NCBI GenBank assembly: GCA_943354605.1 | Contig: CALRCK010000006.1 | Location: 1-50,953 of the forward strand | DNA length: 50,953 bases | From: Candidatus Uhrbacteria bacterium | GTDB lineage: Bacteria > Patescibacteriota > Patescibacteriia > UBA9934 | Direction of reading: 5' to 3' | Shown: in pieces, positions 1 through 8,540 of the stretch | Position numbering within the stretch: position 1 is the stretch's first letter | Layout: every line of letters starts with the position of its first letter | Translations under genes and position numbers: made by a program | The notes under the pieces: model-generated | Databases searched by the model: none | Told to the model about the DNA's origin: nothing | What the model saw: only the letters and a program-made list of their open reading frames with translations

Positions 1-4
1 GATT

Positions 5-730
5 ATGCAATCTACAAAACTCATCCTCAAAACCCTCCATCGGCTATCCGATCTCTACCCCGAGACCGGCGCGCTTCATGCTGGCACGCCGTATCACATG
101 GTGGTGATGGTGGCGTTGAGCGCGCGAACAAGGGATGAGCAGATTTTGAAACTTGCCCCGGGATTTTTTAGGGCCTTTCCAACCGTGCAGTCGCTCGCAG
201 CGGCATCGATTCAGGATATTACGGATCGGATCAACACGATTGGGATGTTTCGTCAGAAGGCGCGGAACCTTTCAAAGATGGCAAAGCTCGTTGTTTCGGA
301 ATTCCATGGGGAAATCCCGCGAACCATGGACGATCTTGTGCGTTTGCCTGGTGTTGGTCGGAAAACCGCGAGCGTGATTCTTGTTGCAGCCTTCGACACT
401 CCGGCGATTGCCGTGGACACGCACGTGCATCGCGTGGTGAACCGGCTTGGGTGGGTGAAGACGAAAACGGTTGAGGCGACGGAGCAGGCGCTTCTTCGAA
501 TTATCCCGAAATCAATGCAGCCGATCGTTAATCGCGTCTTTGTTCCGTTCGGCCGCACGATTTGCATCGCGAAGCCCCGATGCTGGGCGTGTCCGTTGGT
601 GAATGAATGTACGTTTGCGCAAAAGAATCTTATCCCTCCGCCGAATAAGGAAAAGGTTCTGAATACGATACAATCCATGCGTGACGGAATTCGTCTCCTT
701 AAAGATGCTTTACATGCTGCACTTCGATGA
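5..730 (+). CDS. nth: Endonuclease III (DNA glycosylase/AP lyase)
   Basis: Base-excision repair enzyme that removes oxidised pyrimidines and nicks the abasic site. The 241-aa product has the helix-hairpin-helix LPGVGRK (114-120) with the expected catalytic Lys120, the catalytic Asp138 in VDTHVHR, and a C-terminal cysteine set C187, C193, C196, C202 for a 4Fe-4S cluster. The first cysteine spacing is C-x5-C where the usual family pattern, as I know it, is C-x6-C. Start is the ATG at 5; the upstream region is outside the window, so promoter and operon membership cannot be judged. The 3' end overlaps the start of the PAP2 gene. Confidence 0.95.
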   Translation: MQSTKLILKTLHRLSDLYPETGALHAGTPYHMVVMVALSARTRDEQILKLAPGFFRAFPTVQSLAAASIQDITDRINTIGMFRQKARNLSKMAKLVVSEFHGEIPRTMDDLVRLPGVGRKTASVILVAAFDTPAIAVDTHVHRVVNRLGWVKTKTVEATEQALLRIIPKSMQPIVNRVFVPFGRTICIAKPRCWACPLVNECTFAQKNLIPPPNKEKVLNTIQSMRDGIRLLKDALHAALR

Positions 731-1208
731 ACATCTCACGACACAAATTCGTGAAGCAGGACGGCCCTTGCTCCCCATGTGGCGTTTCTTGGCGAGCTAC
801 GGGATTGTTGGACTTTTTGCTTTTGGCTTGGCGATGATTGCGTCTGGCACGGTGAGCTGGTTTACGTTATTGGTTCCTGTGGCGTTAACGCACGGCATTA
901 CATTGGTTCTGCAGCTCGTCATTCGCCGCCCTCGTCCTCCTATCGCGATGTCGGAAATCCGCATGTGGTATCGAACGCCTTCTTTCCCGTCTGCGCATTC
1001 CGCCGGATCCATGGCATTCGCTGTCGCGATTTCTGCGGTTCTCCTTTCGTTGCCGACGTATGGTGTCGCGCTTAGTGTTGCGTGTATTGGTTTTGCGCTA
1101 TTGATTGGCCTTTCTCGTGTTATGGTTGGTGTGCATTACCTTGGGGATGTTTTGGTTGGATTCCTTTTTGGTATTCTCGTGACTGGAGTTTTTCTTGCAG
1201 TTCTTTAG
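705..1208 (+). CDS. PAP2-family membrane phosphatase
   Basis: Integral membrane phosphatase of the type-2 phosphatidic acid phosphatase family, which includes lipid phosphatases and undecaprenyl-diphosphatases of the BcrC kind. The three family motifs are recognisable: RRPRPP (motif 1), FPSAHSAGS (motif 2, normally PSGH) and SRVMVGVHYLGD (motif 3, with the catalytic His), embedded in about five hydrophobic helices. The Lys that usually opens motif 1 (K-x6-RP) is Gln here. I chose the ATG at 705, which overlaps nth by 26 nt; a GTG at 681 and an ATG at 714 are alternatives in the same frame. Substrate is unknown; an undecaprenyl-phosphate role fits the many cell-wall genes but is inferred. Confidence 0.85.
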   Translation: MLYMLHFDEHLTTQIREAGRPLLPMWRFLASYGIVGLFAFGLAMIASGTVSWFTLLVPVALTHGITLVLQLVIRRPRPPIAMSEIRMWYRTPSFPSAHSAGSMAFAVAISAVLLSLPTYGVALSVACIGFALLIGLSRVMVGVHYLGDVLVGFLFGILVTGVFLAVL

Positions 1209-1307
1209 AAAAATGCTGTCTGTGTGGATAAGCGTGGCATACAATCATCATAATTGCGATATGCTTCTCGTGAATCAGGGTTCATTTTTATTCACGAAGC
1301 TCCACTT

Positions 1308-3479
1308 ATGACTGACGTTCGTACTTCATCGGTAACGATAACGCGACTGACGAAACTCGCGGCTTCGTGTCTTCTGGCAGTCGCAGGGTTCCTGGGAACT
1401 TCTCACTACGCTCATGCGCTTACGTTAACGAGTGCATCTGTTACACCGGGAAGCACAGTGGTTTCCGCTTCAAGCACGGTGACCGCAGCGTTCACGACGG
1501 CTTCGGCTCTTCCAACGAACGCAAAGATCGTTATCACATTTCCAACGGGGTTTAACATCAGCGCGATTACTCCACCGATCAACTGTACAGGTTTCACACA
1601 GGGCTTTTCATTCGGCGTTTCGAGTCAAGTTTTGACGTTGACTCTTGACGGTACCGGAAGCACGACTGGTGCCCCTGCGGCAATTTCCTGTACGTTCCCA
1701 ACAATCGTCAACCCAAACATTTCTGGAACGACGGGTACGTATACTCTCGCTACAACGCAGAACAACGGTACAGCCATCGATAGCGCGACAGTTGCTGGAA
1801 CCACCATTACCGCCGCAGATCCAAACGCATCTGTTGTAAAAGCGACTCCAACATCTGGAAGCACTGGAAACCTTACATTAACGACAGATATCGTTCGTGC
1901 TTTGGTTGTTACTGACAAGATTAACATCACGTTCCCTGCGTCATACGCTGTTGCGCAAACCGTTGCATCCATTGCTGCGGGAAGCATATCTTGTAGCTCT
2001 GGTAGCGCAACGCTTTCAATTACCGCGTCCGGACAGGTTCTGACATTGACGGTAGCAACATCGGGTACGCTTGCCGCTTCAAGTGGCTGTACCATCGTCA
2101 TCCCTGGTGCCGACGCCATCCCTCAATACGTTGACACGACGAATATTTCTACCTACACCATTCAGAATACCTCGAGCGTAGATATCTCTTCAGATTCAAC
2201 TGTTGCGTTAACGGATAGCACCGTTGGTGCTCTGTCGTCGACGAATGTCATCCCTGGAAGCTCAACGGTTGGTGTGACGAACACGGTTACGGTAAACTTC
2301 ACAAATACTACTTCGATTCCTTCTACGGGAAAGATCAAGGTTACATTTGGATCAGGATACGTCGTGACCTCAGTTGCATCAACGAGTGCGACGTGCTCCA
2401 CGATGGATGGGTCGTTTGCCGCGGCTTTCTCTGGACAAGTGGTAACAATCACGCGTAGCACGGGAAGCCCCGCGGTTGCTGGTGCGCAAACCTGTACCAT
2501 CGCGCTGATTCGTAACCCTGTCACGGCGGGAACAACGGGTACGTACACAATTCTCACAACAACCTCTGCAGACGCATCTATCGATACGGATACTGCGGTG
2601 GCCGCTGATACGATGTTCAGCGCGAGCGGTTCTTCGAACGCACAGGCAACCTCTACTCCTCTTACGTACGACATCGCGTTCTCTGCTCCAGCAGCAGCCG
2701 CTGCCTACAGCGCAGATGATTCGATTGTTATCACATGGTCCACGGCAGGTGGAACGGGAACGGTTGCTGCGGTGAACTTGGATTATTCAACCGATGGTGG
2801 ATCCACGTTCACTTCGATCGTTACTGCAACAGCAAATGATGGTTCATACACGTGGACCGCACCAGACATCAGCGCCCAGAGTGTGACTATTCGTGGTCAG
2901 GCTACGGATCTTCTCACGGTGCTCGATACTGCAACATCAAATGCATTCAGCATTGGAACAGAAGCTACAACAACCGAAGATACTTCAACCACGACCACAA
3001 CAACAACCACGACCGACACATCGTCAACGTCCACCACGCTTCTCCCAACCGGAACCTTCATGAAGGGAACGTCCTGGACCACGGTGTATTACGTGGAAGG
3101 CACAACACGCCGACCATTCTTGGATAGTCAAACATTCTTCACCTACGCCGACAACTTCGATTCGATCATCGAAACATCGGATGACTACTTGGCCAACTAC
3201 ACCATTGGAGCACCAATGGTAGCAAAGGCGGGCTCAGTGCTTGTGAAGATCCAGTCTGTAGACAAGGTATACGCTTTGACTGACGACAGCACACTTCGTT
3301 GGATTACTTCCGAGTCTCTTGCCTCAAGCCTTTATGGCAGCAACTGGGCTGATTACGTGATCGATGTCCCGGTTACGGCTTGGGGACACTTCACCATCGG
3401 CGACGACATCACATCGGTGAACGATATCACTGTTGACCGTTCAATGATGGAAACACGAACGGCTCTGAACTCAAAGTAA
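1308..3479 (+). CDS. Secreted multi-domain repeat protein with conserved C-terminal domain
   Basis: Exported protein of 723 aa. The frame opens further upstream (TTG at 1254), but the ATG at 1308 places a proper signal peptide at the N-terminus: basic start, hydrophobic LAASCLLAVAGFLG, cleavage after AHA. The mature part has three diverged repeats of about 100-110 aa, each starting like 'S..V.PGS' and containing a KI.ITFP/KVTFG strand; then an Ig/Fn3-like module (VNLDYSTDGGSTF...YTWTAPD), a Thr-rich linker, and a C-terminal domain of about 130 aa (FMKGTSW to WGHFTIGDDI). That last domain recurs in the next gene. No catalytic motif is visible. A surface or S-layer-like role is inferred. A strong terminator follows. 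Confidence 0.85.
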   Translation: MTDVRTSSVTITRLTKLAASCLLAVAGFLGTSHYAHALTLTSASVTPGSTVVSASSTVTAAFTTASALPTNAKIVITFPTGFNISAITPPINCTGFTQGFSFGVSSQVLTLTLDGTGSTTGAPAAISCTFPTIVNPNISGTTGTYTLATTQNNGTAIDSATVAGTTITAADPNASVVKATPTSGSTGNLTLTTDIVRALVVTDKINITFPASYAVAQTVASIAAGSISCSSGSATLSITASGQVLTLTVATSGTLAASSGCTIVIPGADAIPQYVDTTNISTYTIQNTSSVDISSDSTVALTDSTVGALSSTNVIPGSSTVGVTNTVTVNFTNTTSIPSTGKIKVTFGSGYVVTSVASTSATCSTMDGSFAAAFSGQVVTITRSTGSPAVAGAQTCTIALIRNPVTAGTTGTYTILTTTSADASIDTDTAVAADTMFSASGSSNAQATSTPLTYDIAFSAPAAAAAYSADDSIVITWSTAGGTGTVAAVNLDYSTDGGSTFTSIVTATANDGSYTWTAPDISAQSVTIRGQATDLLTVLDTATSNAFSIGTEATTTEDTSTTTTTTTTTDTSSTSTTLLPTGTFMKGTSWTTVYYVEGTTRRPFLDSQTFFTYADNFDSIIETSDDYLANYTIGAPMVAKAGSVLVKIQSVDKVYALTDDSTLRWITSESLASSLYGSNWADYVIDVPVTAWGHFTIGDDITSVNDITVDRSMMETRTALNSK

Positions 3480-3490
3480 GTACATACACA

Positions 3491-3519
3491 ACGTCCCGTC
3501 TTTATGGCGGGACGTTTTG
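3491..3519 (+). terminator. Intrinsic terminator after the first surface protein
   Basis: Perfect 8-bp stem (acgtcccg / cgggacgt) with a 9-nt loop, followed by a T run at 3515-3518. It lies 11 nt after the stop at 3479 and separates the two surface-protein genes into independent units. Confidence 0.9.
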
Positions 3520-3568
3520 TATTCCATCTGTGCTATCCTTTCATGGAGCGATTCTTTAGCATTTTGTT

Positions 3569-5131
3569 ATGAATTCTGCGCGATCTTGGGCGCTTGTCGT
3601 TGGATCTCTCGTCATAGTCGGATTTCTCTTTGTTCCAAAAAACGTGGTTCACGCTGCTGCGCTCTCGCCAACCTCGGCGGTGTATCAGGATCTGAATACC
3701 GATGGGCGAGTGGACAACGTAAAGATTGTCTTCGCCGATGTCTCTTCGTGTGCATACGACGCTGACGACTGGACGGTTGGTGTTGCGGGAAGTGTAGGAA
3801 TCACCGCGGTTACCGGCATCAGTAATGGTGGAACATGTACGACCGATCACTATCTCAACCTTGCGGTGACCGCAACTGCAGGAATCACTGGCGGGGAAAC
3901 GAATCCTCGAATCGATTATTCGGATGCCGGAACGGCTGGGAGCGTTGTTGCCGACTGCAATCAGGGCGGTGCGAGCTTCACCGCAACCGACGGTGCATCG
4001 CCAGTGGTGATGTCGTCCGACCCTCCAGACGGCACCTCGGAAATTGAGCGGACAACGCCAATTACTTTGGTATTTTCCGAGGTTGTCTCTTCGCTCTCCA
4101 CCACGCTTACTGGTGGAGTGGTGCTAACCAACGCGGGATTGTCGTCTCCAACGGTTGTTCTTTCTGGATCCAAAGTGTACGGAACAAACCATCTCACAGT
4201 TACCGCAGCACCAGACGCATCTGGAAATGCTTTTGCGCGCTTTGTCGCGTCGGGGAACGCAACAACGTCATTCGCGGTTGTGCTCGTTGTTTCGGCAACA
4301 GCGAGTGTCCCGTCGAGTGGCGGTACCTATGCGGTCTTGCTTTCCAGGCCAGTGGCTGGTGAAACGCATGGTGCTGGCGACGAAATACTCATCGATTGGT
4401 CTACAGAAGAAAGCACAAGGGTTGTTGGTGTGGTGAACATTGCATACTCCACCGACGGCGGCGCGACGTACACCGCCATTGCGAATGGTGCTGCGAACAC
4501 TGACCGATACGCCTGGACCGCACCGAACATTAACGCGTCGGTGATGGTTCGTGTTCAGGCGTCAGACCTTGTGAATGTTCTTGCAACGGCAACGAGCGGC
4601 GTGTTTACCATTGGCACTCCACCAGTTTCGGAAGATGAAGCGTCTTCGGCAGACACCGCAGATGTTGCCCCTGAGGACTCGGCTGTTCAGCAACCGGAAG
4701 AACAATTCATCAAGGGCGTTTCGTGGAGCACTATCTATTCGATTGATTCAGTGGGGAAGCGACGGCCGTTTCTAGACGAGCAGACTTTTTTTACGTACGA
4801 GGATACTTTCGAGAATGTTGTCGAAGTCGCGGATGCGGATTTAGCCGCGTATCCGATTGGGGAGCCAATGCTGCCGAAGGCGGGAGTTGTGTTGGCGAAG
4901 GTCGTCTCGCTGAACAACGTCTATGCGCTGGAGGCCGATAATACGCTCCGGTGGATTATGTCCGAATCTCTCGCCGCCAATATGTACGGCAGCCATTGGG
5001 CCGATTACGTGATTGATGTTCCAGTGACGGCTTGGGGACATTTCACCGTTGGCGACGATGTAACAACGTCGGCGGATATTGTCGTTGATCCATCGATCCT
5101 GGAAACCCGCGAGGAGCTCAATTCCCGGTAA
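3569..5131 (+). CDS. Secreted Ig-like repeat protein, paralogous C-terminus
   Basis: A 520-aa exported protein. The signal peptide runs from MNSARSW through VVGSLVIVGFLFVP to a cleavage near VHA-AA. It is followed by a region starting 'YQDLNTDGRVDNVKIVF' that resembles calcium-binding or dockerin-like loops, a bacterial Ig-like segment (SDPPDGTSEIERTTPITLVFSE), an Fn3-like module with the same VNIAYSTDGGATY...YAWTAPNIN signature as the upstream protein, an acidic linker, and the same C-terminal domain (FIKGVSW to WGHFTVGDDV). The C-terminal 130 aa are strongly conserved between the two proteins while the N-terminal parts differ, which suggests a shared anchoring or assembly module; that role is inferred. 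No enzymatic motif seen. Confidence 0.85.
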   Translation: MNSARSWALVVGSLVIVGFLFVPKNVVHAAALSPTSAVYQDLNTDGRVDNVKIVFADVSSCAYDADDWTVGVAGSVGITAVTGISNGGTCTTDHYLNLAVTATAGITGGETNPRIDYSDAGTAGSVVADCNQGGASFTATDGASPVVMSSDPPDGTSEIERTTPITLVFSEVVSSLSTTLTGGVVLTNAGLSSPTVVLSGSKVYGTNHLTVTAAPDASGNAFARFVASGNATTSFAVVLVVSATASVPSSGGTYAVLLSRPVAGETHGAGDEILIDWSTEESTRVVGVVNIAYSTDGGATYTAIANGAANTDRYAWTAPNINASVMVRVQASDLVNVLATATSGVFTIGTPPVSEDEASSADTADVAPEDSAVQQPEEQFIKGVSWSTIYSIDSVGKRRPFLDEQTFFTYEDTFENVVEVADADLAAYPIGEPMLPKAGVVLAKVVSLNNVYALEADNTLRWIMSESLAANMYGSHWADYVIDVPVTAWGHFTVGDDVTTSADIVVDPSILETREELNSR

Positions 5132-5198
5132 ATCAATGGGCGTAGAGGCCTTAAACGGCTCGCGCTTTTGTGTTACCCTGGAATCTCAAGAAAAGCCT

Positions 5199-6272
5199 AT
5201 GCGAATTGTTATTCTTGCTGGCGGAATTGGAACGCGGCTGTGGCCGATGAGTAGAGCAACAAAACCAAAACAGTTTTTTGACGTGCTTTCGGATCAGCCC
5301 TTGCTTCGCGACACATACCATCGGATTGCAAAAGCGTATCCGGTTGAGAAGATCTATCTTTCCGTTTCTCCTGCATTCGCAGATCACGTTCGTCAAGTGC
5401 TCCCAGAAATTCCAGAGGAGAATATTATTGTCGAACCCGAACGTCGCGACACTGGCCCGGCTATGGGATTCGCGGCCGCTGTTCTGTCCCTTCGTGACGC
5501 CGATGAACCGATGATGTTCATTCCGGCGGACCATTACATTCGCGACGTTGAACGATTCTTGACGGTGCTTCGAACGGCCGACGAGCTGGTTCGCGAAAAA
5601 GGCGTTCTCGTCGACATCGCGATTCCGCCAACGTTTCCGTCAACAGCGCTGGGATACACTAAAATTGGATCGTCGATCGGCGAAAAGAATGGTGTTGCCG
5701 TGTTTGCTTTTGCGGGGCACACAGAGAAGCCGCCATATGAGATCGCGAAACAGTACCTCGAAGATGGCTCATACTTGTGGCACGCGAATTATTACACTTG
5801 GACGCCTGCGAAGTTCTTAGAGGCATTTCAGAAATACGCACCAGAAATGAGTGAAGGGCTTCTTGCTCTTTGTGAAGCGTATGCAGATGGCGATCTTGAT
5901 CGTGTCGCAGAAATTTACGCAATGCTTCCAGGAAAGTCGTTCGACTACGCTATTGCAGAAAAGATCGACCACGATCAGGTGCAAATTCTCCGTGGAGATT
6001 TTGGCTGGAGCGACATTGGTACGTGGGACGTTCTGCACGATCGACTCTCCGACCAAGGCGGGAACGTGGTGAAGGGGAATGCCATCGTGAAGAACACGAA
6101 CGGATCGTTAGTGTACGCGTCTGGTGATCGCCTCGTTGCAGCATTCGGCCTGCAAGATGTCGTTATCGTCGACACTCCCGACGCACTCCTCGTCTGCAAC
6201 AAACGCTCCGCGGAACAGCTGAAAGATTTGCTCGCCGAGATTCGGGAGAAGACAGGGGAAACGTATCTTTAA
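5199..6272 (+). CDS. manC: Mannose-1-phosphate guanylyltransferase
   Basis: Makes GDP-mannose from mannose-1-phosphate and GTP for surface glycans. The 357-aa protein starts with the nucleotidyltransferase signature MRIVILAGGIGTRLWPMSR (residues 1-19), has the FIPADHYI metal-binding segment and GFGWSDIGTWDVL-type ending (DFGWSDIGTWDVL), and lacks the C-terminal isomerase domain of bifunctional enzymes. The frame is open 120 nt further upstream, but the ATG at 5199 fits the family N-terminus exactly. A -10-like TACCCT lies about 25 nt before the start. With Ugd at 23.7 kb it points to a sugar-nucleotide supply for a capsule or glycosylated surface layer (inference). Confidence 0.93.
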   Translation: MRIVILAGGIGTRLWPMSRATKPKQFFDVLSDQPLLRDTYHRIAKAYPVEKIYLSVSPAFADHVRQVLPEIPEENIIVEPERRDTGPAMGFAAAVLSLRDADEPMMFIPADHYIRDVERFLTVLRTADELVREKGVLVDIAIPPTFPSTALGYTKIGSSIGEKNGVAVFAFAGHTEKPPYEIAKQYLEDGSYLWHANYYTWTPAKFLEAFQKYAPEMSEGLLALCEAYADGDLDRVAEIYAMLPGKSFDYAIAEKIDHDQVQILRGDFGWSDIGTWDVLHDRLSDQGGNVVKGNAIVKNTNGSLVYASGDRLVAAFGLQDVVIVDTPDALLVCNKRSAEQLKDLLAEIREKTGETYL

Positions 6273-6280
6273 ATTTACGT

Positions 6281-6366
6281 GCCCCCTCCAAGCTCCCCCA
6301 TAAATAAAAAAGAGCCGCTCACTGAGTGGCTCCCCTCCATTTATGGAGGGGTCGGGGGAGGCGTGC
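6281..6366. repeat. Compound palindromic intergenic element
   Basis: Between manC and mltG lie two hairpins: an imperfect one (gagccgctca / tgagtggctc, 6312-6332) and a perfect 9-bp one (cccctccat / atggagggg, 6332-6351). C-rich and G-rich arms, gccccctcc... on the left and ...gggggaggc on the right, flank them. The C-rich parts resemble the palindromic element inside the penicillin-binding protein gene at 45041-45082. It may also end the manC transcript, although no clear T run follows. Confidence 0.55.
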
Positions 6367-6431
6367 GGTGAGGGCCAGGTCTTACCCTTTGTTTCTCCAC
6401 TATGCCTACCTATTCCTGGGAACGACGATCA

Positions 6432-7463
6432 ATGAATCCATTCAAAGGAAAAGTGCAGCTGCTCGCGGTCCTCATCGGCGGCGCAGTCGTCGTGGTGGGA
6501 TTCTTTGCGGCGATGTTTGCCGGCCGTGCGTGGTTTGCACATCCGACGGGGGATAATCGCCTGGAAGCAACGGTCACTATCGATCCCGGGGAAACGGTTG
6601 GCCAGCTTGCAAGAGTTCTTGAAACCGATGCGCTCATCGATTCTTCGTTCGCGTTTCGCGTGTATGTGCGACTATTCGATTCCTCGACGCTCTACCCTGG
6701 AGAGTACACGTTGATTGGCGGATCGAGTTACCGCGACATCATGGCAACGCTTCATCAAGTCGAATCCAACGTTGTTCGCATCACCATCCCTGAAGGATTC
6801 TCTCTTGCGGATATTGGCGTTCGCATTCAGAAGTTCTTGCCGAACATTACCACCGAAGCGTGGAATGCCGCGGTCGGCGTCAACGGAACGGCGTCCGCAA
6901 ATGCGTTTGTTGTGTCGGCACAGAAACCGGCAGGAGTCGATCTTGAAGGCTATCTTTTCCCCGACACGTACGAATTCTCAAAGGACGCCACGGCGGACGA
7001 CGTTGCGAACATCATGATCGATGCCATGAAGGGCCATATCGAGGATCTGGGCGCGCCAAGCGGCGATGCGGAGGGGATGAGCATTCACGAGGTGCTCACG
7101 TTGGCGTCTATCGTGGAGAAAGAAGTTCGCAAGCCAGAAACCATGAATAACGTCGCGGATATTTTCTTGAAGCGCATCGCGATCGGCATGGCGTTGCAAT
7201 CGGACGCAACGATCAACTACATCATTAAAGGCGATAACCCAAGCCCAACATACGAGGATCTGGAAGTTGATTCACCGTACAACACATACAAGAACCCGGG
7301 CCTTCCACCGGGCCCAATCTCGTCCCCAGGCTTAAACGCCCTCACCGCCGTGTTCCATCCAGTGCACAACGACTATTACTACTTCCTCACCACGGATGAT
7401 GGCGACATCTACTACGCCAAAACCTACGACCAGCACTTAGCGAATAAGGCGAAGTATCTCTAA
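6432..7463 (+). CDS. mltG: Endolytic murein transglycosylase MltG
   Basis: Cleaves nascent peptidoglycan strands in the periplasm and so sets glycan chain length. The 343-aa protein has one N-terminal membrane anchor (LLAVLIGGAVVVVGFFAAMF), a LysM-like segment with IDPGETVGQLARVL, and the YceG domain with LEGYLFPDTYEF and the catalytic glutamate in LASIVEKE (Glu229 with this start). The start at 6432 is preferred because the anchor follows directly and ggga lies upstream; an in-frame ATG at 6402 would add ten residues. It stands alone between repeat-containing spacers. Confidence 0.93.
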   Translation: MNPFKGKVQLLAVLIGGAVVVVGFFAAMFAGRAWFAHPTGDNRLEATVTIDPGETVGQLARVLETDALIDSSFAFRVYVRLFDSSTLYPGEYTLIGGSSYRDIMATLHQVESNVVRITIPEGFSLADIGVRIQKFLPNITTEAWNAAVGVNGTASANAFVVSAQKPAGVDLEGYLFPDTYEFSKDATADDVANIMIDAMKGHIEDLGAPSGDAEGMSIHEVLTLASIVEKEVRKPETMNNVADIFLKRIAIGMALQSDATINYIIKGDNPSPTYEDLEVDSPYNTYKNPGLPPGPISSPGLNALTAVFHPVHNDYYYFLTTDDGDIYYAKTYDQHLANKAKYL

Positions 7464-7514
7464 TCACGTCATCCCTCTCGCGTCATTTCGGTCATTCCCG
7501 TAACCTCACTTCAG

Positions 7515-7580
7515 TCATCCCCGCGTAGGCGGGGATCCAGACCGTTCGGAATATATGGATCCCCGCCTACGCGGGGATGA
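7515..7580. repeat. 25-bp perfect inverted repeat of a GTCATCCCCG-type element
   Basis: Arms 7515-7539 and 7556-7580 are perfect reverse complements around a 16-nt spacer. Each arm is itself a hairpin (atccccgc / gcggggat). The motif belongs to the widespread REP-like 'GTCATyCCCGCG..GCGGGnATCCA' class. Shorter fragments (gtcatccct, gtcattcccg) precede it at 7467-7500. It fills the mltG-DUF475 spacer. Confidence 0.85.
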
Positions 7581-7605
7581 CCAGAGGGGACTCGAATATA
7601 TTTCT

Positions 7606-8520
7606 ATGCTCACCGCCATCTTCACTATCATCGGTCTCGCGGCCTTCGAGGTCGTCTCCAGTATTGATAATGCCGTCATTAACGCCGAAGTGTTGCAAAC
7701 CATGAGCCCCAAGGGCCGAAAATGGTTCTTGCTCTGGGGCATGCTCTTCGCCGTGTTCATCGTCCGTGGATTGCTCCCATGGCTGATTGTGTGGGGCGTA
7801 GTGCCAAGCCTTGGCCCGGTCGGAGCTCTGCTCTCGACGATGAGCGGCGATCCTCTCGTGCATCTCGCCGTGGAATCCGCAGCGCCAGTCCTCTTTGCCG
7901 GCGGCGGAACATTCTTGCTGTTCCTGTTCTTCCACTGGCTGTTCCTTGAAGAAAAACACTTTGGCCTTCCGCACGAAAAATTCTTTTCGCGCCAAGGCCT
8001 GTGGTTCTACGCCGTAGTCTCCATTCTCCTCGCCGCGATTGTCTGGTTCTCCATCGACATCGCCCCAATGATGGCCTTCGGCGCCGTTGTGGGATCGACC
8101 GCGTTCTTTATTACGCATGGATTCAAAGACAACGCAGAGAAGGCGGAACAAGAACTCCTCTCCGGCAACAAAGATCGCAGCGACATCAGTAAAATTCTCT
8201 ATCTGGAAGCCATCGACACCACATTCTCCATCGACGGCGTCCTCGGCGCCTTCGCCTTCACCCTCTCCGTTCCCCTCATCCTCATCGGCAACGGCATCGG
8301 CGCCCTCGTCGTGCGCCAACTGACGGTGAGCAACGTGGAAACGATTAAGAAGTACATCTACCTGAAGAATGGCGCGATGTACTCGTTGCTGATCCTCGGC
8401 ATGATGATGCTGTTCGAAGCCTTCGGCGTTCACGTGCCACAGTGGGGCGCTCCACTGGCGACGGTACTCATCCTGATTGCGGCGGTGATGAAGTCGAGGA
8501 TGCATTTGAAGGCCATTTAG
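7606..8520 (+). CDS. DUF475 (TerC-related) integral membrane protein
   Basis: Polytopic membrane protein of 304 aa with about eight hydrophobic segments. Recognisable DUF475 stretches are FEVVSSIDNAVINAEVL near the N-terminus and EAIDTTFSIDGVLGAFAFT in the second half; the two acidic SxDNA / SxDG motifs in membrane helices are the hallmark shared with the TerC/LysE-type transporters. TerC relatives export metal ions such as manganese; substrate here is unknown. The ATG at 7606 directly precedes the first helix; the 17 codons before it are repeat-derived. The OLD nuclease gene begins 20 nt after its stop, but the change in base composition suggests that junction is the edge of an inserted block. 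Confidence 0.85.
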   Translation: MLTAIFTIIGLAAFEVVSSIDNAVINAEVLQTMSPKGRKWFLLWGMLFAVFIVRGLLPWLIVWGVVPSLGPVGALLSTMSGDPLVHLAVESAAPVLFAGGGTFLLFLFFHWLFLEEKHFGLPHEKFFSRQGLWFYAVVSILLAAIVWFSIDIAPMMAFGAVVGSTAFFITHGFKDNAEKAEQELLSGNKDRSDISKILYLEAIDTTFSIDGVLGAFAFTLSVPLILIGNGIGALVVRQLTVSNVETIKKYIYLKNGAMYSLLILGMMMLFEAFGVHVPQWGAPLATVLILIAAVMKSRMHLKAI

Positions 8521-8540
8521 AGGCCCACAAAATCAATACT

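Noticed and set aside
7464-7605. Manganese (yybP-ykoY) riboswitch before the DUF475 gene
   Set aside because: The spacer is made of REP-like repeats and lacks the conserved core of that riboswitch.
7567-8505. 312-aa minus-strand frame opposite the DUF475 gene
   Set aside because: His/Glu-rich low-complexity translation, the expected antisense of a hydrophobic membrane protein.
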